The notes below the pieces were generated by a model. The model did no database searches. It was not told where the DNA came from and saw only the letters and a program-made list of their open reading frames with translations. From Rhodobacteraceae bacterium REDSEA-S34_B6 (GTDB lineage: Bacteria; Pseudomonadota; Alphaproteobacteria; Rhodobacterales; Rhodobacteraceae): DNA of 32,761 nt. Of this stretch, positions 17,536 through 25,003 are shown in pieces. The position numbers and the translations under genes are program-made. The DNA is taken from NCBI GenBank assembly GCA_001627925.1, contig LUQC01000051.1:1-32761 (forward strand), written 5' to 3'. Numbering within the stretch: the stretch's first letter is position 1; every line of letters begins with the position of its first letter.

Positions 17536-18343
17536 TAGCTAACTCCTCCGATCTAGCGGTAGCCGCAGCAACTGTTTTTTCGATTAAAGGGCCCAAGCCG
17601 TTTTCACTATTCATGAGGATCTTTAACCCTGCCTCCGTCGTGCCATTGGGACTAGTCACATTAACTCTCAGCACCTCTGGGACCGCAGATGGGTCAGCCG
17701 CTAATTTCGCTCCACCAAGAACTGTCATTTTTGCCAGTTTCATCGCAAGTTCTTTCTCCAGACCCTGCATATGACCAGCAGCAGCAAGCGCATCAATTAA
17801 ATAAAAAACATAGGCAGGCCCGGAACCCGACAGACCAGTAACAGCATCCATTTGGCCCTCTGAATTTAAACTCACAACTTCTCCAATTGCTGACAGCAAC
17901 TTTTCAGCATGCTCAATAGCATTCTTAGAGACATTGTTATTGGCTATTTTAGCTGTTATCCCAAAACCAATTTCAGCGGGAGTATTTGGCATTGCCCGGA
18001 TTATTGGTGTTTTTGGTCCTAAAATAGCTTGAAAGCTGGAGATTTTTACACCCGCCGCAATTGATATAAAGACACACTGGCCGTTACCATAATTAGAAAA
18101 CTTTGGAACAATCTGAGAGATCATTTGTGGTTTGATAGCTATACAAATAAATGCTGGATTCGATGGTAATTCCTCATTTACGTTTACCCCAGTACCCATC
18201 ACCCAGGCACTTGGATATGGGTCGTCTACCCAAATGTTTTTTGGGTTAACTCCTTTTGCTAACCAACCTTTAAGCATTGCTGAACCCATCTTGCCACATC
18301 CTAGCAAGATGAGCTTACCACTCTCAAAATTTTCCTGAATCAT
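17528..18343 (-). CDS. proC: Pyrroline-5-carboxylate reductase
   Basis: A 271-residue enzyme catalysing the last step of proline synthesis, reducing 1-pyrroline-5-carboxylate with NAD(P)H. The N-terminal dinucleotide motif LLGCGKMGSAMLKGW, the middle IRAMPNTPAEIG, and the signature GLSGSGPAYVFYLIDALAAA followed by VTSPNGTTEAGL are all recognisable. It overlaps the csaA-like gene and begins 31 bases below the YbjN gene. YbjN-proC adjacency is one I associate with Rhodobacterales. Confidence 0.95.
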   Translation of the reverse strand: MIQENFESGKLILLGCGKMGSAMLKGWLAKGVNPKNIWVDDPYPSAWVMGTGVNVNEELPSNPAFICIAIKPQMISQIVPKFSNYGNGQCVFISIAAGVKISSFQAILGPKTPIIRAMPNTPAEIGFGITAKIANNNVSKNAIEHAEKLLSAIGEVVSLNSEGQMDAVTGLSGSGPAYVFYLIDALAAAGHMQGLEKELAMKLAKMTVLGGAKLAADPSAVPEVLRVNVTSPNGTTEAGLKILMNSENGLGPLIEKTVAAATARSEELANG

Positions 18344-18373
18344 AGAACTTCCCTAATTTATCATAGGGTAGTT

Positions 18374-18874
18374 CTACGCCCGACCGAATGCCTCTGCAAT
18401 GGCTACTTGTATTGCTTCTTTGGGACTCTTGTCACCATACACCGCCAATTGAAAAGCTGGATAAAATTTCTCAGAACTAAGAACTGCCGTAGATATTAAA
18501 CAGTCAACTTGCTCTGCGCTGGCAATCTGTCCCCCTGTAAGAACTAAACCATACTTATAAATCATCATTTTTTGTTCTGTCCAAAAAGAAAATGAACCAG
18601 CCCAACACTTCTCGTTAACATCATTTAGCAGCTCAAATAAGACAGCCTGCTTTTCATAAGGTGGCTCCATTTCAAAAGAACATATTAGCCTTAAGGTTTC
18701 ATCAAATGATGACCAAGCGAGAGTTATAGAGTATGTTCTCCACTGCCCCTCAACAGCCATCGCGATTTGATCATCAGCAATTCGGTCAAAATCCCACTCG
18801 TTGTACTCAGCAACTGATTCAACCAAGTCGATGGGGTGTATATCACCATCCAATAAGTGCTCTGTAAGTGCCAT
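18374..18874 (-). CDS. YbjN domain-containing protein
   Basis: A 166-residue soluble protein of the YbjN superfamily, a fold related to type III secretion chaperones. Seen here: an acidic N-terminus (LDGDIHPIDLVESVAEYNEW), an antiparallel-sheet core (QWRTYSITLAWSSFDETLRL), and a C-terminal helix-rich part. No catalytic residues are known for the family; E. coli YbjN affects motility and stress phenotypes, but nothing here confirms a role. It is followed by proC after 31 bases. The 227 bases upstream carry two perfect hairpins that may regulate it. Confidence 0.85.
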   Translation of the reverse strand: MALTEHLLDGDIHPIDLVESVAEYNEWDFDRIADDQIAMAVEGQWRTYSITLAWSSFDETLRLICSFEMEPPYEKQAVLFELLNDVNEKCWAGSFSFWTEQKMMIYKYGLVLTGGQIASAEQVDCLISTAVLSSEKFYPAFQLAVYGDKSPKEAIQVAIAEAFGRA

Positions 18875-19009
18875 TGCGCCACCTCTTTCTTTTTATACCC
18901 AAGGATGTGGCAGCATCCCCTAGGTTTTGGTGTCTGCTCTAAGGATAGATAAAATGAAAATATCCCTACTACATATGGTGGTGCTATTTTATTGTCGTGT
19001 AAAGAGAAA

Positions 19010-19073
19010 TATTCGCTGGTGAGCGAATAAGTTGTGGATAGATGGTTAACTGGTAAAGATTTTACCAGCATTA
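19010..19073. repeat. Two adjacent perfect hairpins between ubiK and the YbjN gene
   Basis: Hairpin A: TATTCGCT (19010-19017), loop GGTG, AGCGAATA (19022-19029), a perfect 8-bp stem. Hairpin B: CTGGTAAA (19050-19057), loop GAT, TTTACCAG (19061-19068), also a perfect 8-bp stem, extendable by GTTAA/TTAAC with a two-base bulge. On the minus strand hairpin B comes first after the ubiK stop, and hairpin A is followed by TTTCTCTTT. Together they could end ubiK transcripts; alternatively they sit in the leader of the YbjN transcript. Confidence 0.6.
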
Positions 19074-19101
19074 ACTATGAATAAAAAAATTTTTTTAGAA
19101 A

Positions 19102-19341
19102 CTATTTGCTTTCGAGTGCTTCGATCCGTGCTTTAAGATCTTTATTTTCTTCCCGAGCTTTTTGAGCCATTGCTTTAACCGCGTCAAACTCTTCACGGGT
19201 TACAAAATCACGATCAGCTAACCATCTGTCAACCATCGAAGCGAAGGCATTTTCCGCCTCTTCTTTTGCCCCCTGAGCTACCCCCATGGCATTTGTCATG
19301 AGTTGGGAAAAGTCGTCTAACATTTTATTACGGGTCTGCAT
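19102..19341 (-). CDS. ubiK: UbiK-like accessory factor (BMFP domain)
   Basis: A 79-residue protein with an N-terminal amphipathic segment (MLDDFSQLMTNAMGVAQGAK) and a C-terminal coiled coil (FVTREEFDAVKAMAQKAREE then NKDLKARIEAL), the arrangement of the BMFP/YqiC family. E. coli UbiK forms trimers, binds membranes and helps ubiquinone assembly under aerobic conditions. The motif VTREEFDAVKAMAQKAR is highly conserved in alphaproteobacterial members. It is divergent from midA across 228 bases. Confidence 0.85.
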   Translation of the reverse strand: MQTRNKMLDDFSQLMTNAMGVAQGAKEEAENAFASMVDRWLADRDFVTREEFDAVKAMAQKAREENKDLKARIEALESK

Positions 19342-19542
19342 TTGTACACTCTTTAAAAAAGCTTTAAGATATTTCGTATTATAATTTTCATATATTAATG
19401 GTTTTCAAAAACTAGAGCAAATTAAAAAATAATTTGTCCCCGACTAGGATCTAGTACAAAAAACAATTTTTAAATAGCCTTTAATTCTATTTTTATTCAG
19501 CTAACTAGTTCAACAAGGTGCAATAATAATGTATAGACCGGT

Positions 19543-19557
19543 TCTGCTGGAAGCAGA
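19543..19557 (+). promoter_or_regulatory. Small inverted repeat in the midA ribosome-binding region
   Basis: TCTGCT, loop GGA, AGCAGA forms a perfect 6-bp hairpin whose 3' arm ends 12 bases before the midA start codon. The only purine-rich candidate ribosome site (GGAAG) lies in its loop and 3' arm, so folding could limit midA translation. This is a structural observation; no known regulator site is recognised. Confidence 0.3.
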
Positions 19558-19569
19558 TTAAAACTTTAT

Positions 19570-20634
19570 ATGACAAAACTTGAAGAATTAATAATACACC
19601 GGATCCAAGAAACTGGACCAATAAGCATTGCCACTTACATGCAAGAATGCCTACTTCACCCCAATCTCGGCTTCTACAATCAGAAAGACGTTTTGGGCCC
19701 TGAAGGGAGTTTTATTACATCACCAGAAATCAGCCAAATGTTCGGTGAGGTTTTAGGACTGTGTTTAGCTCAATACTGGATTGACTTGAATCGCCCTGAC
19801 CGTTTTGCATTAGTTGAGTTTGGACCAGGCAAAGCTACGCTAATGCTTGATATTCTAAGAGCTGGATCTTCCGTAAAAGGGTTTATAGAAGCCGCAGAAA
19901 TTTTCTTAGTGGAGGCTTCTTCAAAATTAAGAAGTGAGCAAAAAACAAAACTATCAAAATTCAATGTAAAATGGATAGATGATGATCTATTGATCCCAAA
20001 GATTCCAACTTTATTCATAGCAAATGAATTCTTTGATGCTTTGCCTGTTAACCAGTATCAAAGAAAGAATAACCTATGGTATGAAATCCAGGTGGGTTTA
20101 AAGAATAATCAGCTTACATTTGGTTTGTCGCATAGGCCAACAACTCATCCTGAACTGGAGGGCCGTTTTAGCGAAAGTATGAATGGAGATATTGTTGAGA
20201 TTTCCAATGATGCAATAAGAATATCCAAGTCAATTGGTAAAATTATTAACAATCACGGTGGTTGTGCTCTAATCGTAGATTATGGAGATTGGCATTCCTT
20301 GGGGTCTACTTTACAGGCACTCAAATCCCATAAATTTAAAAATATTTTTGATAAACCTGGCAAAGTAGATTTAACTTGTCATGTAGATTTTGAAGCACTT
20401 GCAAAGAATTCTGGGTGCGCCTACTCTCGACTTACAACACAGGGGGTTTTCTTGGAAAGACTAGGAATTTCAGATCGCGCAAATCAACTGCTTAAAAACT
20501 CACAACCTAAAAATCATAAGTCGATTATTTCTGCTCACAGACGCTTAACGCATCCTGATGAAATGGGAACTCTTTTTAAAGTTTTAGGTCTTTACGCAAG
20601 AAATGAAAATAGCCCAGCTGGTTTGTTGAATTGA
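19570..20634 (+). CDS. MidA/NDUFAF7-type SAM-dependent methyltransferase
   Basis: A 354-residue protein of the COG1565 family. The N-terminus (ISIATYMQECLLHPNLGFY then FITSPEISQMFGEVLG) and the methyltransferase motif EFGPGKATLMLDILR are characteristic; the usual GPGRGTLM reads GPGKATLM here. ANEFFDALP is the conserved catalytic-site segment. The mitochondrial homologue NDUFAF7 dimethylates an arginine of a complex I subunit; bacterial members are presumed protein arginine methyltransferases, but substrates are not established. The stop TGA overlaps the TTG start of pgeF, so the two are translationally coupled. Confidence 0.88.
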   Translation: MTKLEELIIHRIQETGPISIATYMQECLLHPNLGFYNQKDVLGPEGSFITSPEISQMFGEVLGLCLAQYWIDLNRPDRFALVEFGPGKATLMLDILRAGSSVKGFIEAAEIFLVEASSKLRSEQKTKLSKFNVKWIDDDLLIPKIPTLFIANEFFDALPVNQYQRKNNLWYEIQVGLKNNQLTFGLSHRPTTHPELEGRFSESMNGDIVEISNDAIRISKSIGKIINNHGGCALIVDYGDWHSLGSTLQALKSHKFKNIFDKPGKVDLTCHVDFEALAKNSGCAYSRLTTQGVFLERLGISDRANQLLKNSQPKNHKSIISAHRRLTHPDEMGTLFKVLGLYARNENSPAGLLN

Positions 20635-21389
20635 GCATTTGTAGATATACAAGTAATAAACTTGATGGTTTTGAGCATGGTTTTTTTACACGCTTAGGCG
20701 GTATTTCCACTGGCATCTTTGAAGGGCTTAATTGTGGAAGTGGATCAAAAGATGATTGTGACAAAATCCAATTTAACCGTCAGTTAGTTGCAGCAGAAAT
20801 GAACGTAAATGGGGAAGATCTAATCACTGTTCACCAAGAGCATTCAGCTCGAGTAGTAGTGGTTGATAGTTCTTTTGATACCCTAACAAGAGCAGATGCC
20901 ATTGTTACCAATACACCAAATTTAGCCATCTCAGTGCTGACAGCAGATTGCCTCCCCGTTTTATTCGCAGATAAAAAAAATAATATAATAGGTGTAGCCC
21001 ATGCCGGATGGAAAGGCGCGCTCAATGGGGTTTTAGAAAATACGGTTCATTCAATGGCTACAATCGGTGCAGACTTAGGAAATATAGAAGCAGCAATTGG
21101 CCCATGCATTTCGCCAAATAATTATGAGGTTGGACAAGATTTTTTTGATTTATTCATAGAAAGAAATAAAGATTTTGAAATTTACTTTTCTGAAGGAGTC
21201 GAAGATGAAAAATATTTTTTCAACCTACCAAAATTTGCGTTGGACAAACTATGCAAATTGAAAATTGCGGGTGCCGAATGGATAGAACATTGCACTTATC
21301 ATCAGTCTGATAAGTTTTATTCATACCGTCGCTCTCAACATTTGGGAGAGTTGGATTACGGCAGACAGATCTCATCAATAAAAATCTGA
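20631..21389 (+). CDS. pgeF: Peptidoglycan editing factor / YfiH-type multicopper-like purine nucleoside phosphorylase
   Basis: A 252-residue laccase-like (YfiH, DUF152) protein. Conserved metal-site segments are intact: LTADCLPVLFAD, GVAHAGWKGA and IGPCISPNNYEVG, with YSYRR near the end. Family members have been reported both as purine nucleoside phosphorylases/adenosine deaminases and as factors keeping L-serine out of peptidoglycan stems. The start is TTG 20631 sharing bases with the midA stop (TTGA). FEHGFFTRLGGISTG at the N-terminus is canonical, so no upstream start is needed. Confidence 0.92.
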   Translation: MSICRYTSNKLDGFEHGFFTRLGGISTGIFEGLNCGSGSKDDCDKIQFNRQLVAAEMNVNGEDLITVHQEHSARVVVVDSSFDTLTRADAIVTNTPNLAISVLTADCLPVLFADKKNNIIGVAHAGWKGALNGVLENTVHSMATIGADLGNIEAAIGPCISPNNYEVGQDFFDLFIERNKDFEIYFSEGVEDEKYFFNLPKFALDKLCKLKIAGAEWIEHCTYHQSDKFYSYRRSQHLGELDYGRQISSIKI

Positions 21390-21403
21390 AACAAAAATTA
21401 AAA

Positions 21404-21907
21404 TTATGGTTGCTGTGCTAAGCGTTTTTCTAAAACATCAAAAGGAACGCCAGGATCATCTTTTGCCCCACGAATTACTAATGAAGTTTTAACGGAACCA
21501 ACATTCTGGGAAGTTAATAGTTCACCAGTCAAAAATGATTGGAAACTACTTAAATCAGGGGCCACGCACTTAAGCATAAAATCCACTTCCCCATTCAGCA
21601 TATGACATTCCCTCACTAAAGGCCAATTTTTGCAAAGCTCTTCAAAAGCACTCAAATCAGCTTCCGCTTGGCTTTGGAGTCCAACCATTGCAAAAACTTT
21701 AACTTCAAAACCTAACGATTTCTCATCTACTTGAGCGTGATATCCATTTATGAAGCCTTGCTCTTCCAAAGCCCTAACCCGACGCAAGCAAGGAGGCGCC
21801 GATATCCCAACGCGTTTCGCCAATTCAACGTTTGTCATTCTGCCATTGGCCTGCAGTTCTGATAAAATTAAGCGATCGATAGGATCTAGTCTAGTTAAGG
21901 GCATCAT
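21404..21907 (-). CDS. Lrp/AsnC family transcriptional regulator
   Basis: A 167-residue regulator: an N-terminal winged helix-turn-helix (LDPIDRLILSELQANGRMTN then VELAKRVGISAPPCLRRV) followed by a RAM ligand-binding domain (HAQVDEKSLGFEVKVFAMVG onward). Feast/famine regulators of this type sense amino acids. Start ATG 21907 is preferred: GAGG lies 6 bases upstream, whereas the longer frame would use TTG 21910. The gene is divergent from trxB, an arrangement I recall from Rhodobacterales. A palindrome 21 bases upstream of the start may be its own operator. Confidence 0.92.
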   Translation of the reverse strand: MMPLTRLDPIDRLILSELQANGRMTNVELAKRVGISAPPCLRRVRALEEQGFINGYHAQVDEKSLGFEVKVFAMVGLQSQAEADLSAFEELCKNWPLVRECHMLNGEVDFMLKCVAPDLSSFQSFLTGELLTSQNVGSVKTSLVIRGAKDDPGVPFDVLEKRLAQQP

Positions 21908-21928
21908 CAAAAACCTCGTTTAACTGAA

Positions 21929-21940
21929 GTGTTATAACAC
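21929..21940. promoter_or_regulatory. Perfect 12-bp palindrome upstream of the AsnC-type regulator
   Basis: GTGTTATAACAC is a perfect dyad lying in the 171-bp divergent region between the regulator gene and trxB, 21 bases above the regulator's start codon. AsnC/Lrp proteins bind short dyads and commonly autoregulate, so this is a reasonable operator candidate. The position near the regulator start rather than near trxB favours autoregulation. I have no second site to compare it with. Confidence 0.4.
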
Positions 21941-22078
21941 AGAGAGGGCAGAGCGCAATAATATTTCAAAGTTAAGCAATAATCTTATGCTACGAAGTAA
22001 TTATAAATTAAAATTACACACTTTAATCCCAAATAAAGGGTGAGTATAAGCTAATAAGATTTTAGGAAAAGATTTGTA

Positions 22079-23020
22079 ATGGCTGAAGTTATTAAAACAA
22101 AAGTGTTGATTATAGGTTCCGGCCCAGCTGGATATTCTGCTGGTGTTTATGCAAGTAGGGCAATGTTGGAGCCAATTTTAATACAAGGCATTGAACCAGG
22201 GGGCCAACTTACCACAACTACTGAAGTTGAAAATTGGCCAGGAGATACCGAAGTTCAAGGGCCAGAACTAATGTTACGGATGGAGGCACACGCCAAAGCC
22301 ATGGGCTGTCAGATTGTCCACGATATGGTTACCAGTTTGGAATTAAGTAAAAGGCCTTTCATTGCTACTTGTGACAGTGGCCTCTCCTATGAGGCAGATG
22401 CTGTGATACTCGCTACTGGAGCACGTGCAAAATGGTTAGGTTTAGACTCAGAGGAATACTTTAAAGGTTTTGGTGTCTCAGCATGCGCTACCTGTGATGG
22501 TTTTTTCTACCGTGAGCAGGAAATTGTAGTTGTAGGTGGTGGAAATACTGCTGTGGAAGAGGCATTATTTTTAACAAATTTTGCTTCAAAAGTTACCCTA
22601 ATACATAGAAGAAATGAGCTTAGAGCTGAAAAAATTCTGCAAGAGCGATTACTGAATCATCCTAAAATCGAACCATTGTGGTTCAACGAGTTAAAAGAAG
22701 TTATTGGAACAGATAATCCAAAAGGCGTGGAAGCTGTGCGCGTAGAAAACGTTAAAACCGGCAAGATAACGGAGATACCTTGTAAAGGTGTTTTTATAGC
22801 AATAGGTCACTCACCCGCATCGGAATTAGTTATTGAACAGCTAGATACCCACAACGGTGGTTATGTTAAAGTTCAAGCTGGTAGTACTAGAACCTCAATC
22901 GATGGAATTTTCGCAGCAGGCGATCTCACCGACCATATCTACCGTCAGGCAATTACTAGTGCAGGTATGGGTTGTATGGCTGCCTTAGATGCAGAAAAGT
23001 TTCTAGCTGAACAAGAGTAA
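22079..23020 (+). CDS. trxB: Thioredoxin reductase
   Basis: A full-length 313-residue flavoprotein disulfide reductase. The FAD motif GSGPAGYSAGVYASRA is at the N-terminus, the redox pair CATC is at residues 136-139, the NADPH motif VVGGGNTAVEEALFL follows, and the second FAD segment GIFAAGDLTD is near the end. It transfers electrons from NADPH to thioredoxin in the cytosol. It is divergent from the AsnC-type regulator and converges on the PhzF-like gene with a 9-base gap. Confidence 0.96.
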   Translation: MAEVIKTKVLIIGSGPAGYSAGVYASRAMLEPILIQGIEPGGQLTTTTEVENWPGDTEVQGPELMLRMEAHAKAMGCQIVHDMVTSLELSKRPFIATCDSGLSYEADAVILATGARAKWLGLDSEEYFKGFGVSACATCDGFFYREQEIVVVGGGNTAVEEALFLTNFASKVTLIHRRNELRAEKILQERLLNHPKIEPLWFNELKEVIGTDNPKGVEAVRVENVKTGKITEIPCKGVFIAIGHSPASELVIEQLDTHNGGYVKVQAGSTRTSIDGIFAAGDLTDHIYRQAITSAGMGCMAALDAEKFLAEQE

Positions 23021-23029
23021 CATCATTCC

Positions 23030-23923
23030 CTAGATCTTTAACTTTCCAGTCATTAATACATATGCAGAACCAGTAACTTTCACGCCTGTTATATTTCCCG
23101 AAGAACATAAAACCTTAACTTCAGCTTCACCAGGTCGTCCTAAAAAGTCACCCTGATGAGCGTTGAAAGCGGGAGTTTGAATTAGTTTATTTTCCCAAAG
23201 ATATGCCGCCATCGCACCAGTAGCGGAGCCAGTAAAAGGATCTTCATTGCGCCCGGAAGATTGTAATAATAGTCTGGAAAAGGTTAATCCATTTTCCCTC
23301 GGCGGTGTCAAACATACCCAGAAAGGCTCCATTAAGATATTTTCAGATATTGTTGATCGCAATTTATCTAATGCAAGAAAATCAATTTTTACTTTTTTTA
23401 GCGTGTCCAAAGAATCAACTACCACTATCGGAAAAGGGAGGCCTGTGGATACCACTTGTGGTTCACATAAAATACTATCCTCGGGAATTCCTCCAATTTT
23501 TGAAAGAATTTTTTTATCAATTTTAGGACCAAATCTGGGTGCAGGCTGTGTCATTGATATTTTTATTTGGTCACCTGACCAACTAACTTCAACATGTATT
23601 AATCCAGCTGATGTTTCAAAAACCAAATTATTGTTGTCATGTTTTCCGCGCGAAATTAGTGACATTGCTGTCGCAATCGTAGGGTGACCCGCAAAAGGTA
23701 TTTCTTTATCAGATAAAAAATATCGAACTCGAAAATCTGCAATGTCTGAAGAAGACAGAAAAGTGCACTCCACCAAAGAAGTTTCTCTGACTATATCTAA
23801 GCAGGATTGGTCCGGCAAAATTCCATCATCGTAAAAAACTGCGCAGCCATTCCCACAAAACGGTTTTTGACTGAAAGCGTCTACCCAATCAAAATCAAAT
23901 TCACGATTGTTAGACTGCACCAT
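23030..23923 (-). CDS. PhzF family isomerase/epimerase-like protein
   Basis: A 297-residue protein with the two-lobed diaminopimelate-epimerase-like fold of the PhzF family. Family segments seen are FDWVDAFSQKPFCGNGCAVF near the N-terminus, PFAGHPTIATA in the first lobe, and EDPFTGSATGAMAAYL in the second lobe. PhzF isomerises a phenazine precursor, but most members, including this one with no phenazine genes nearby, have unknown substrates. It lies 21 bases below the DUF1150 gene on the same strand and may be read through from the hsp20 promoter. Confidence 0.88.
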   Translation of the reverse strand: MVQSNNREFDFDWVDAFSQKPFCGNGCAVFYDDGILPDQSCLDIVRETSLVECTFLSSSDIADFRVRYFLSDKEIPFAGHPTIATAMSLISRGKHDNNNLVFETSAGLIHVEVSWSGDQIKISMTQPAPRFGPKIDKKILSKIGGIPEDSILCEPQVVSTGLPFPIVVVDSLDTLKKVKIDFLALDKLRSTISENILMEPFWVCLTPPRENGLTFSRLLLQSSGRNEDPFTGSATGAMAAYLWENKLIQTPAFNAHQGDFLGRPGEAEVKVLCSSGNITGVKVTGSAYVLMTGKLKI

Positions 23924-23944
23924 TATCCCACAGTCTTAAGTTGT

Positions 23945-24166
23945 TTAGTGAACTGGTACAGGATGAAATTCATTTTGCCTCGCAACTACAAATGCAAGAG
24001 ACCTATCCTTAACAAGTGCTAACCTTTCACCATTACTGCTGTTTAGCGAGTAAACGCGACTCTGAGAAATTCCTTTAGCCACTGCCTCCGGCAAATCTGC
24101 CACATTGACTGCCGATACATAAACCGTTCTATCGTTAACACTTGTATTGAGGTTATCTTTACTCAT
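23945..24166 (-). CDS. DUF1150 family protein
   Basis: A 73-residue protein matching the small alphaproteobacterial DUF1150 family: VYVSAVNVADLPEAV in the first half and LYSLNSSNGERLAL-like sequence (VYSLNSSNGERLALVKDRSL) in the second, ending FVVARQNEFHPVPVH. It begins 2 bases after the hsp20 stop, and its ribosome site (AGGAGAG) is formed by the last hsp20 codons. DUF1150 genes commonly follow small heat-shock genes in alphaproteobacteria. The function is unknown; co-expression with Hsp20 is inferred from layout. Confidence 0.85.
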   Translation of the reverse strand: MSKDNLNTSVNDRTVYVSAVNVADLPEAVAKGISQSRVYSLNSSNGERLALVKDRSLAFVVARQNEFHPVPVH

Positions 24167-24168
24167 AA

Positions 24169-24582
24169 TTATGCTCTCCTTATTTTTATTTTTTGAACGA
24201 CAGTTTCTGGAATACTTTGGGTTAGATCAATATGCAGCAGCCCATTTTCCATAACGGCCTGTCCAACATCGACACCCTCAGCTAACACAAACGATCGCTG
24301 AAACTGACGTGCAGCTATTCCCCGATGCAAAAAGATGCGTCGACCATCGACTTCTTTTTGCCGCCCTTTAACGACTAATTGCTTATCTTCGACCGTTATG
24401 GATAAATCTTCTTCGGCAAAGCCTGCCAGAGCCAAAGTTATTCGAAAGGAAGTTTCAGATGTTTGCTCTATGTTAAAAGGTGGATAACTTTCGTTACCAT
24501 TTTTTGAAGCTCTTTCCAAAAGCCGCTCTAATTGCTCGAAACCCAACAAATTAGGGTAAGTAGATAAAGTTAATCTAGTCAT
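24169..24582 (-). CDS. Hsp20/alpha-crystallin family small heat-shock protein
   Basis: A 137-residue small heat-shock protein. The alpha-crystallin domain spans most of the protein (PPFNIEQTSETSFRITLALA through VMENGLLHIDL), with the conserved ENGLLHIDL near the end; the N-terminus LLGFEQLERLLERA is typical of alphaproteobacterial IbpA-like members. It is an ATP-independent holdase that oligomerises and keeps unfolding proteins soluble. ATG 24582 is chosen because AGAGGG precedes it and the family starts there; an in-frame start at 24618 would add 12 atypical residues. An RpoH-type promoter lies upstream. Confidence 0.93.
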   Translation of the reverse strand: MTRLTLSTYPNLLGFEQLERLLERASKNGNESYPPFNIEQTSETSFRITLALAGFAEEDLSITVEDKQLVVKGRQKEVDGRRIFLHRGIAARQFQRSFVLAEGVDVGQAVMENGLLHIDLTQSIPETVVQKIKIRRA

Positions 24583-24583
24583 T

Positions 24584-24597
24584 TTTAGCCCTCTAAA
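24584..24597 (-). promoter_or_regulatory. Hairpin presenting the hsp20 ribosome site
   Basis: On the minus strand the leader reads TTTAG-AGGG-CTAAA directly before the hsp20 start codon: a perfect 5-bp, mostly A-U stem whose loop is the Shine-Dalgarno core AGGG. A second hairpin (GCATC...GATGC with inner CC/GG, 24615-24633) lies at the predicted 5' end of the message. Leaders of alphaproteobacterial small heat-shock genes often act as RNA thermometers (ROSE type); this one does not show a clear ROSE consensus. Confidence 0.4.
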
Positions 24598-24642
24598 TAA
24601 GCGACTTTTAACTGGCATCCCTAAAGGCGATGCTTGAGTTTG

Positions 24643-24670
24643 ATATGGGTACTAATTAGTAAAATTCAAG
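24643..24670 (-). promoter_or_regulatory. Heat-shock sigma-32 (RpoH)-type promoter of hsp20
   Basis: On the minus strand, CTTGAAT (24670-24664), 14 bases, CCCATAT (24649-24643). This closely follows the RpoH consensus CTTGAAA, 11-16 bases, CCCCATnT, and lies about 60 bases above the hsp20 start. The predicted transcript would begin near 24635. Confidence 0.65.
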
Positions 24671-24730
24671 GACTAGGAATATTTCGATACCAGTTGTATA
24701 ATGGTTGCTTTAAGCCGTAGAAGTAACATT

Positions 24731-24955
24731 ATGAATGCTTACAACGATATATCGCTGAAAACTGAAGAAGTTCTGCAGATTGAATTGGAGGTTCTTAAGC
24801 AAGAGCATCAAGATTTAGATGCGGCTGTTTTGGCTCTTGAGGAACGAGGCATTAGAGATCAGCTCACAATTCAACGTCTAAAGAAAAAGAAACTAGCATT
24901 GAAAGATAAAATTGCTGAAATCGAAGACCGTCTGACACCCGATATCATTGCTTAA
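24731..24955 (+). CDS. YdcH family (DUF465) small coiled-coil protein
   Basis: A 74-residue acidic/basic helical protein. The family pattern is clear: LEVLKQEHQDLDAAVLALEE, then LTIQRLKKKKLALKDKIAEI and a final RLTPDI. DUF465 proteins are short two-helix hairpins of unknown function, common in proteobacteria. I prefer ATG 24731 (MNAYNDISLK); an in-frame ATG at 24701 overlaps a TATAAT box (24697-24702) that is probably the gene's own -10 element. It precedes purE by 48 bases on the same strand, a neighbour seen in other alphaproteobacteria. Confidence 0.85.
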   Translation: MNAYNDISLKTEEVLQIELEVLKQEHQDLDAAVLALEERGIRDQLTIQRLKKKKLALKDKIAEIEDRLTPDIIA

Positions 24956-25003
24956 ATGATTAAATTCTCTATAAGTCACAAAGAATTGTGAGGATGCGAT
25001 ATC

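Noticed and set aside
19082-19098. A run of seven A followed by seven T below the ubiK stop
   Set aside because: It is a trivially self-complementary low-complexity tract in AT-rich DNA and needs no special function.
23247-23687. A 146-codon open frame antisense to the PhzF-like gene
   Set aside because: The PhzF-like protein has clear family motifs across this span; the antisense product has none.
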